Assembly: GCF_004784465.1 (NCBI RefSeq)
Contig: NZ_SRRU01000002.1
Span: 496,001-560,000 of the forward strand
Source of the DNA: Streptomyces griseoluteus
GTDB taxonomy: Bacteria; Actinomycetota; Actinomycetes; Streptomycetales; Streptomycetaceae
Direction: 5' to 3'
Length of the DNA stretch: 64,000 nucleotides
The first letter of the stretch is position 1. Every line of letters begins with the position of its first letter. Shown in pieces: positions 58,678 through 64,000 of this stretch. The notes below the pieces were generated by a model. It searched no databases. It saw only the letters and a program-made list of their open reading frames with translations, and was not told the origin of the DNA. The position numbers and the translations under genes were made by a program.

Positions 58678-59256
58678 GTGACCGTCAACATGACCAAGGG
58701 CCAGGCCATCAGCCTGGAGAAGAAGGACGGGGCCACCCTGACCGCGGTCCGTATGGGTCTCGGCTGGCAGGCGGCGAAGCGACGCGGGCTGTTCGGCTCG
58801 CGCACCCGCGAGATCGACCTGGACGCCTCGGCGGTCCTCTTCGCCGAGAAGCAGCCGGTCGACGTGGTCTTCTTCCGCCATCTGGTGAGCGACGACGGCT
58901 CCGTGCGGCACACCGGGGACAACCTCGTCGGCGGTGTCGGGCAGGGCGGTGACGACGAGGCCGTCCTGGTGGACCTCCAGCGGGTCCCGCCCCACGTCGA
59001 CCAGATCGTCTTCACGGTGAACTCCTTCACCGGGCAGACCTTCCAGGAGGTGCAGAACGCCTTCTGCCGCCTGGTGGACGAGACCAACGGCCAGGAACTG
59101 GCGCGCTACACGCTGGCGGGCGGCGGCGAGTACACGGCGCAGATCATGGCCAAGGTGCACCGCCAGGGCGCCGGCTGGACGATGACCGCGCTGGGCGAGC
59201 CGGCCAACGGGCGCACCTTCCAGGACCTGATGCCGGCGATCCTGCCGCACCTCTAG
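58678..59256 (+). CDS. terD: TerD-family stress protein
   Basis: A 192-residue TerD/vWA-like Ca2+-binding protein. The start V-T-V-N-M-T-K-G-Q-A-I-S-L-E-K-K-D-G is standard. D-L-D-A-S-A-V-L-F near residue 43 and the later acidic loop G-Q-G-G-D-D-E near 85 are the Ca2+-site regions. F-T-V-N-S-F-T-G-Q-T-F and R-Y-T-L-A-G-G-G-E-Y-T are conserved. Ter proteins are associated with tellurite, phage and stress resistance, with unclear mechanism. GTG 58678 follows GAGAGGGGA. It is the first gene of a ter unit; the fused TerD gene begins 43 bp downstream. Confidence 0.93.
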   Translation: MTVNMTKGQAISLEKKDGATLTAVRMGLGWQAAKRRGLFGSRTREIDLDASAVLFAEKQPVDVVFFRHLVSDDGSVRHTGDNLVGGVGQGGDDEAVLVDLQRVPPHVDQIVFTVNSFTGQTFQEVQNAFCRLVDETNGQELARYTLAGGGEYTAQIMAKVHRQGAGWTMTALGEPANGRTFQDLMPAILPHL

Positions 59257-59299
59257 GACCCGCCCGGCGCGCACCAGACACGACCACAGGGGGACGGCG

Positions 59300-61087
59300 A
59301 TGGTGGCCGAACTGGTGCGGGGGCAGAACCACCCGCTGCCTCGGACCCGGCTGGAGATCCTGATCTCGGCCGAGGTCCCCGTGCTCGTGGCGGCCGCTCT
59401 CGGTGACGAGGGCGGCCGCGTCCATGACGGCCACGGGATCGCCCATCACGGCACCCCGGTCCTCCCCGGCATCGAGGTGCCCCGCGCGGCGGCCGCCGAG
59501 CACTGTCTCTCCGCCGACCTGCGGGAGCTGTCCGAGGCGGTGCACCGCGTCACCGTGCTGCTGGCGCTGCCGGGGATGGCAGCGCGGTTCGGCGCGACCG
59601 CCGCCCCGAGGGCGACCGTCACCGATGCCGACGGCACGGAGATCGTCTGCTTCACCCTCGCCGGGCTGGACGCCGAGTCGGCCGTCGTCGCGCTGGAGCT
59701 GTACCGCAGGCAGGGCGGCTGGAAGGTGCGGGCGGTCGGCCAGGGGTACGCGGAGGGCCTCACCGCACTGCTGGCGGACCTTGGGCTGTCCGGGGCCAGC
59801 GAAATGGCCGAGGCGACGCACGAAGCAGGGCGCCTCGGCGCGGCCCGGGCCGCCGCTCCGCCGAAGGCCCGCCCGTCCGAGCACGGGCCCGTCGACTACA
59901 CCCACCCCGGGCGACAGGGTCCCCCGCAGCCGCAGCCGCAGCCGCAGCCGCAGCCGCAGCCGCAGCCGCAGCCCATCGCGGGCGACGCGCCGGGCTGGTC
60001 CATGGAGGAACGGCTGTACAACCAGGTCTGGGGCATGTTCGAGGACCTGGCCCGTTCCACCGCCGCCCTCCGGAGCGCGGCGGACTTCGCCGCCGCCCGC
60101 CTCGACCGGGAACTCGACGAAGCCCTGGCCGACCCGCGCGCCAGGATCGGCGGCGCCGGGGAGGCGGCACGGGAGACGGCCCGGGCCAAGCACGACGAGC
60201 TGATGGGCCGGGCGCAGGCGGCCCACGACCGCGACCTCGCCCAGCTCACCGCCGAGGCGGAGGCCGTCGAGCCCGCCCTGCCGCCCGCGTACGCCCGCTG
60301 GGACAGCCCGGTCTGGCACGGGCACCGGATGCCGGCCGAGTTGCCCCGGGCCGTACGGCTGGGCGACCTCCACCTACCCGAGAGCGCGTCCCTGCGCATT
60401 CCGATGCTGGTCAGGCTGCCGCTGGAGCGGGGCCTGTGGGTCGACAGCGGCGCCACACAGGCCGGCTTCACGGACTCGGCCGAGCGGCGCCGGCTGGCCC
60501 TGGAAGTCGCCGTTGCCCTCGCCGCGCGGCTGCTCGCCGTCCACCCGGTGGGGGAGTTCTCCGTGGAGGTCATCGACCCGGCCGGGGCCGGAGCCGGACC
60601 GCTCGGCGCCCTGACCCGGACGGGCGTGCTGACGGGACCGCCCTCGAGGGGCACGGCGGGCGTCGCGCAGGCGCTGGAGTCGCTCACCCGCCGGGTCGAC
60701 CTCGTACGCATGGCGATCGGCGGTGGCGCCACCGAGGCGTTGCCGGACGGCTTCGACACCGCCCGGCGGCTGCTGATGGTCAACGACTTCCCCCAGGGCT
60801 TCGACGACCGCGCTCTGACCCGGCTCCGCTTCCTCGCCGACGAGGGCCCGGCGGCCGGGGTCCATCTGCTGCTGGTCGCGGACCGTGCGGACGCCGGGGA
60901 GTACGGGCCTTTGCTCGACCCGCTGTGGCGTTCGCTGACGCGACTCACGCCGTCACCCGACGACCATTTCGCCGACCCGTGGGTCGGGCACGCCTGGACC
61001 TTCGAACCGTCACTGCCGCCGCAGGGCGGGGCGGTGCTTCAGCAGGTGCTCGGCGTGGTCTCCGCAGCCAGGATCAAGGGAAAGTAA
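59300..61087 (+). CDS. TerD-domain protein fused to a degenerate FtsK-like domain
   Basis: A 595-residue multidomain protein. Residues about 1-165 are a TerD/TerA-like domain (L-P-R-T-R-L-E-I-L-I-S-A, then V-T-D-A-D-G-T-E-I-V-C-F-T-L-A-G-L-D-A-E). A pure Gln-Pro repeat (about 210-226) acts as a linker. A helical middle (S-M-E-E-R-L-Y-N-Q-V-W-G-M-F-E-D-L-A-R-S, through about 330) probably forms a coiled coil. The C-terminal 250 residues (A-V-R-L-G-D-L-H-L-P-E through G-V-H-L-L-L-V-A-D-R) resemble an FtsK/HerA-like ATPase core, with R-R-L-L-M-V-N-D-F-P near Walker B and G-V-H-L-L-L-V for sensor I. No Walker A lysine is seen. It likely lacks ATPase activity. It is coupled with the preceding terD. 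Confidence 0.78.
   Translation: MVAELVRGQNHPLPRTRLEILISAEVPVLVAAALGDEGGRVHDGHGIAHHGTPVLPGIEVPRAAAAEHCLSADLRELSEAVHRVTVLLALPGMAARFGATAAPRATVTDADGTEIVCFTLAGLDAESAVVALELYRRQGGWKVRAVGQGYAEGLTALLADLGLSGASEMAEATHEAGRLGAARAAAPPKARPSEHGPVDYTHPGRQGPPQPQPQPQPQPQPQPQPIAGDAPGWSMEERLYNQVWGMFEDLARSTAALRSAADFAAARLDRELDEALADPRARIGGAGEAARETARAKHDELMGRAQAAHDRDLAQLTAEAEAVEPALPPAYARWDSPVWHGHRMPAELPRAVRLGDLHLPESASLRIPMLVRLPLERGLWVDSGATQAGFTDSAERRRLALEVAVALAARLLAVHPVGEFSVEVIDPAGAGAGPLGALTRTGVLTGPPSRGTAGVAQALESLTRRVDLVRMAIGGGATEALPDGFDTARRLLMVNDFPQGFDDRALTRLRFLADEGPAAGVHLLLVADRADAGEYGPLLDPLWRSLTRLTPSPDDHFADPWVGHAWTFEPSLPPQGGAVLQQVLGVVSAARIKGK
59927..59973 (+). repeat. In-frame CAGCCG hexanucleotide tandem repeat
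   Basis: About eight copies of CAGCCG encode an uninterrupted Gln-Pro linker inside the TerD fusion protein. Its length could vary between strains by slippage in 6-bp steps without breaking the frame. Confidence 0.9.
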
Positions 61088-61142
61088 AGAGTCTCTGAGC
61101 TGCTCACTTGGTCTTTACTTTACTTTTCTCTTTACTCTTCCT
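61081..61142 (+). terminator. Terminator-like inverted repeat and low-GC pyrimidine tract
   Basis: AAAGTAAAGA (61081-61090, overlapping the stop codon) pairs perfectly with TCTTTACTTT (61112-61121). The 3' arm lies in a T-rich tract, 61111-61142, unusually AT-rich for this genome. It ends the ter-unit transcript; the downstream part may also supply the -35 (TTTACT, 61131-61136) of the terC promoter. Confidence 0.6.
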
Positions 61143-61154
61143 TGGTGATTGCGC

Positions 61155-61160
61155 TACCGT
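61155..61160 (+). promoter_or_regulatory. Candidate -10 (TACCGT) of the terC leader promoter
   Basis: TACCGT follows TTTACT (61131-61136) by 18 bp. Initiation near 61167 would start the transcript right at the riboswitch-like leader and leave about 140 nt before the GTG of terC. Confidence 0.5.
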
Positions 61161-61165
61161 ATTCG

Positions 61166-61308
61166 TGCGGAGGGGAGTACTCCCTGATGCGGCGACCCCG
61201 TCAGTACGAATCCCCATGGATTCCGGGGCGCCGGCCCGTCCCTCGGGTGGAAGAGACCTCCGGCAGCGACAACGCTGATGTTTGCCGTGACGTGATGCCG
61301 GAGGTGCA
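61166..61308 (+). promoter_or_regulatory. Probable yybP-ykoY manganese riboswitch with SD-sequestering stem
   Basis: About 140 nt of structured leader precede terC. GGGGAGTAC at 61172-61180 matches the most conserved motif of yybP-ykoY aptamers. CTGATG/CGTCAG follows as a hairpin. Near the gene, ACCTCCGGC (61256-61264) is perfectly complementary to GCCGGAGGT (61297-61305), which contains the ribosome site GGAGGT. An inner CAGCG/CGCTG hairpin (61264-61278) sits in that loop. This gives a translational off switch expected to open when Mn2+ binds. TerC-family genes are among known targets of this class. No covariance search was possible. Confidence 0.7.
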
Positions 61309-62301
61309 GTGGACGTCTCGATGACCCTGTGGGTCTTGACCATCGTGGGGCTTGCAGCCCTGATCGCGGTGGACTTCTTCATCGGCCGCAAGCCGCATGA
61401 GGTGTCCATCAAGGAAGCCGGTATCTGGACAGCCGTCTGGATCGCCCTGGCCGGGCTCTTCGGCCTCGGACTGTTCTATTTCGGCGGCGCCCAGCCCGCC
61501 GGGGAGTTCTTCGCCGGCTTCATCACCGAGAAGTCGCTGAGTGTCGACAACCTCTTCGTCTTCGTCCTGATCATGACGAAGTTCGCGGTGCCCGCGCAGT
61601 ACCAGCAGCGGGTCCTGCTCTTCGGCGTGCTCATAGCCCTGGTCCTGCGGGCCGTCTTCATCGCGGCCGGCGCGGCGATCATCGCCAGCTTCTCCTGGGT
61701 GTTCTTCATCTTCGGCGCCTTCCTGATCTGGACCGCCTGGAAGCTCATCCAGGAGGCCCGCGCCGATCATGAGGACGAGGAGTACGAGGAGAACAAGCTG
61801 CTGAAGGCCGCCGAGCGCAGGTTCGGTGTCGCCGACCGGTACCACGGCACCAAGCTGTGGATCGAGGAGAACGGCAAGCGGGTCATGACCCCGATGCTGG
61901 TCGTGATGCTCGCCATCGGCACCACCGACGTGCTGTTCGCGCTGGACTCCATCCCCGCGATCTTCGGCCTGACGCAGGACCCGTACATCGTCTTCACCGC
62001 GAACGCCTTCGCCCTGATGGGTCTGCGCCAGCTCTACTTCCTCATCGGCGGCCTGCTGAAGAAGCTGGTCCACCTGTCCTACGGCCTGTCGGTCATCCTG
62101 GGCTTCATCGGCGTCAAGCTGGTGCTGCACGCCTTGCACGAGCTGGGCGTGCATGTCCCGGAGATCAGCATCCCGGTCTCCCTGGGTGTGATCTGCGGCG
62201 TGCTCGTCATCACCACGATCACCAGTCTCATCGCCTCCAGGAAGCAGGCCGCCGCCGAGGCGGCCGGGGGCGGCGGCGCCAAGGACAGCATCGACGCCTG
62301 A
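61309..62301 (+). CDS. terC: TerC-family integral membrane metal transporter
   Basis: A 330-residue polytopic membrane protein (seven to nine helices) of the TerC/Alx group, thought to export Mn2+ or load metal onto secreted proteins. The opening M-T-L-W-V-L-T-I-V-G-L-A-A-L-I-A-V-D-F, then T-E-K-S-L-S-V-D-N-L-F-V-F near residue 75 and T-T-D-V-L-F-A-L-D-S-I-P-A-I-F near 205, carry the paired membrane Asp motifs typical of TerC. A charged loop (D-H-E-D-E-E-Y-E-E-N) separates the halves. GTG 61309 has GGAGGT 4 nt upstream, which is paired in the leader stem; ATG 61321 is an alternative start. A strong terminator follows. Confidence 0.94.
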   Translation: MDVSMTLWVLTIVGLAALIAVDFFIGRKPHEVSIKEAGIWTAVWIALAGLFGLGLFYFGGAQPAGEFFAGFITEKSLSVDNLFVFVLIMTKFAVPAQYQQRVLLFGVLIALVLRAVFIAAGAAIIASFSWVFFIFGAFLIWTAWKLIQEARADHEDEEYEENKLLKAAERRFGVADRYHGTKLWIEENGKRVMTPMLVVMLAIGTTDVLFALDSIPAIFGLTQDPYIVFTANAFALMGLRQLYFLIGGLLKKLVHLSYGLSVILGFIGVKLVLHALHELGVHVPEISIPVSLGVICGVLVITTITSLIASRKQAAAEAAGGGGAKDSIDA

Positions 62302-62326
62302 CCCGCCACCCCCGAGGGGTGGGCGA

Positions 62327-62367
62327 CCCGTGCGGAAGGTGCCGCGGCCCGGCACCTTCCGCACGGG
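62327..62367 (+). terminator. terC terminator
   Basis: Perfect 18-bp stem (62327-62344 with 62350-62367) and 5-nt loop, preceded by a second smaller hairpin (about 62306-62323). It is the longest perfect stem in the window. Confidence 0.92.
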
Positions 62368-62464
62368 AAGGCTCCGCCCGCCGGCCCCACCGCGTCCGCC
62401 CCACCGGTGCGCCGGACGAAACGAACGGAATGCGAACCCTGTACGCCTCTGCCACCATCACTGC

Positions 62465-63565
62465 ATGATCACTCGGCTCAGGTCGCTCGCCGCGCGGTGG
62501 ACGCTCCTCGTGCCGGTGCTCGCGGTCGTCCTCCTCGTCTTCACCTGGGGTCGCGACCTGCCCGGCGCGGTCGTCGCCCTGGTCACCGTCGTGCTGGCCG
62601 GGTCCGTGCTGGCCGCTGTGCACCATGCCGAGGTGGTCGCCCACCGGGTGGGCGAACCCTTCGGCTCCCTGGTGCTCGCCGTCGCCGTCACCATCATCGA
62701 GGTGGCGCTGATCGTCACCCTCATGGTCGACGGCGGGGACAAGAGCGCCACCCTGGCCCGCGACACGGTGTTCGCCGCCGTGATGATCACCTGCAACGGC
62801 ATCGTCGGCATCTGCCTCCTGGTCGGCTCCCTGCGCCACGGCACCGCCGTGTTCAACCCCGAGGGCACCGGAGCCGCCCTGGCGACGGTCGCCACCCTGG
62901 CCACCCTCAGCCTGGTGCTGCCGACCTTCACGACCAGCAAGCCCGGACCCGAGTTCTCCACCGTGCAACTGACGTTCGCGGCCTTCTCCTCGCTGATCCT
63001 CTACGGCCTCTTCGTCGCCACCCAGACCGTCCGGCACCGCGACTACTTCCTGCCGGTCACCAAGGAGGGCGCCGTCATCACCGGAGCCGACCACGCGGCA
63101 CCTCCGACCGGCCGCCGGGCCTGCATCAGCCTCGGCCTGCTCGGCCTCGCCCTCGTCGGCGTGGTCGGTCTGGCCAAGGGCGTGTCGCCCACCATCGAGG
63201 CCGGCGTGGAGGGCGCGGGGCTGCCCCCTTCGGTCGTGGGTGTGATCATCGCCCTGCTCGTGCTGCTCCCGGAGACCATCGCCGCGCTGCGCGCCGCCCG
63301 CCGCGACCGGGTGCAGACCAGCCTCAATCTCGCGCTGGGCTCCGCCATGGCCAGCATCGGGCTGACCATCCCGGCCGTCGCCCTGGCGTCGGTCTGGCTG
63401 TCCGGACCGCTCGTGCTGGGCCTCGGCTCCACGCACATGCTGCTGCTCGCGCTCACCGTGGTCGTCGCCTCGCTCACGGTGGTACCCGGCCGCGCCACCC
63501 CGCTCCAGGGCGGCGTCCACCTGGTCATCTTCGCCGCCTACCTGGAGCTGGCCCTCAATCCGTAG
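62465..63565 (+). CDS. Ca2+/H+ antiporter (ChaA/CaCA family)
   Basis: A 366-residue cation antiporter with about 11 membrane helices. G-E-P-F-G-S-L-V-L-A-V-A-V-T-I-I-E-V-A-L-I near residue 65 is the first alpha-repeat with the ion-binding Glu. L-P-E-T-I-A-A-L-R-A-A-R-R-D-R-V-Q-T-S-L-N-L-A near 275 is the second repeat, with inverse topology. The length and E-V-A-L/P-E-T-I pair fit ChaA-type calcium (or sodium/potassium) antiporters. ATG 62465 has CACCAT ending 6 nt upstream and no ribosome site. It is an independent unit after the terC terminator. The ion specificity is inferred from the family. Confidence 0.9.
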   Translation: MITRLRSLAARWTLLVPVLAVVLLVFTWGRDLPGAVVALVTVVLAGSVLAAVHHAEVVAHRVGEPFGSLVLAVAVTIIEVALIVTLMVDGGDKSATLARDTVFAAVMITCNGIVGICLLVGSLRHGTAVFNPEGTGAALATVATLATLSLVLPTFTTSKPGPEFSTVQLTFAAFSSLILYGLFVATQTVRHRDYFLPVTKEGAVITGADHAAPPTGRRACISLGLLGLALVGVVGLAKGVSPTIEAGVEGAGLPPSVVGVIIALLVLLPETIAALRAARRDRVQTSLNLALGSAMASIGLTIPAVALASVWLSGPLVLGLGSTHMLLLALTVVVASLTVVPGRATPLQGGVHLVIFAAYLELALNP

Positions 63566-63670
63566 CCGGGGGTCCCACCGGGCCCGCGAGCCGCCCGGCG
63601 GGCCGTGATAGACCGGGTGCGAGCGGTGGCCGTCCTGCCGGCCGCCCCCGACGCACCGGAGGAAACCATC

Positions 63671-64000
63671 GTGCCCCGCAGTCTGGCCAGCGCCCCGATC
63701 ATGATCCTCAACGGGCCCAACCTGAACCTCCTGGGCCAGCGGCAGCCCGAGATCTACGGCAAGGACACGCTCGCCGACGTGGAGGCCATGTGCGCCGGGG
63801 CGGCGGCCGCGTACGGCGGCACGGTGGACTGCCGGCAGTCCAACCACGAGGGGCAGTTGGTGGACTGGATTCACGAGGCGCGCCTCGACCACGCCGGGAT
63901 CGTCATCAACCCCGGCGCCTACTCCCACACGTCGGTGGCGATCCTGGACGCGCTCAACACCTGCGACGGCCTGCCCGTGGTGGAGGTCCACATCTCCAAC
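63671..64000 (+). CDS. aroQ: Type II 3-dehydroquinate dehydratase (partial, runs off right edge)
   Basis: The first 110 codons of AroQ, which dehydrates 3-dehydroquinate to 3-dehydroshikimate in the shikimate pathway. [19 protein letters not shown] contains the catalytic Tyr and Arg region. [12 protein letters not shown] and [10 protein letters not shown] supply the active-site Asn, Glu and loop. V-V-E-V-H-I-S-N ends at the window edge, about 40 residues short of full length. GTG 63671 is supported by GGAGGAAA 6 nt upstream. Confidence 0.96.
   Translation, partial: MPRSLASAPIMILNGPNLNLLGQRQPEIYGKDTLADVEAMCAGAAAAYGGTVDCRQSNHEGQLVDWIHEARLDHAGIVINPGAYSHTSVAILDALNTCDGLPVVEVHISN

Overview
The window is a high-GC actinobacterial chromosome segment, almost certainly from Streptomyces. 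Codon third positions are nearly all G or C, GTG and occasional TTG starts are common, and the families include DUF6343, DUF397/XRE-DUF5753, ANTAR regulators and MHYT proteins. From memory, the order pyk - ANTAR regulator - liv operon - polA - rpsA - coaE - uvrB - terC - aroQ matches a conserved core block of the Streptomyces chromosome. I see no prophage, insertion sequence, CRISPR array, rRNA operon or secondary-metabolite cluster. Most of the window is core genome, so the unusual signals are local.

Layout. 1-7.7 kb: the edge of a GNAT gene, an orphan two-gene PLP decarboxylase/lysine N-hydroxylase operon, a Tat-exported 5'-nucleotidase, a SIMPL protein and pyruvate kinase. 7.7-8.7 kb: an accessory-looking pocket with an HTH-LAGLIDADG protein, a strong hairpin, a palindrome and a 74-nt tRNA with anticodon CAA and no long variable arm. 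8.7-15.2 kb: a PdtaR-like ANTAR regulator converging on a complete branched-chain amino-acid ABC operon (livK-H-M-G-F). 15.4-25.3 kb: a membrane-anchored hypothetical, a hotdog thioesterase with a TetR-type operator, a YdeP-type molybdoenzyme, polA with DnaA-box-like repeats upstream, DUF4184 and a secreted lytic transglycosylase. 25.3-34.5 kb: hrpB, methyltransferases, rpsA with a clear promoter and structured leader, PAC2, coaE, TPR, DUF6343 and an S4 RNA-binding protein. 34.6-43.7 kb: YfcC transporter, family 5 uracil-DNA glycosylase, a frameshifted GNAT behind a Rid protein, nucleotidyltransferase, FUSC, DUF899 and an ABC exporter.

43.8-46.3 kb: a WhiJ-like locus (HATPase, XRE-DUF5753, DUF397) with stacked palindromes in its divergent control region. 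46.4-55.2 kb: an orphan GltD-type flavoprotein, DUF2293, a uridine-kinase-like protein with a degenerate P-loop, CorA, a pseudouridine catabolic pair (psuG plus PfkB kinase), an MGMT DNA-repair protein and a secreted GDPD. 55.4-58.5 kb: MHYT sensor and uvrB. 58.6-64 kb: a ter-related cluster (TerD, a TerD fused to a degenerate FtsK-like domain, and TerC behind a probable manganese riboswitch), a Ca2+/H+ antiporter and the start of aroQ.

Two themes recur. Many genes without a Shine-Dalgarno sequence carry a -10-like hexamer ending 6-7 nt before the start codon (pyk, polA, coaE, uvrB, UDG, MGMT and others), consistent with leaderless transcription. Many neighbours are translationally coupled through ATGA or GTGA overlaps. 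Everything here is read by eye from sequence; no database search was possible.
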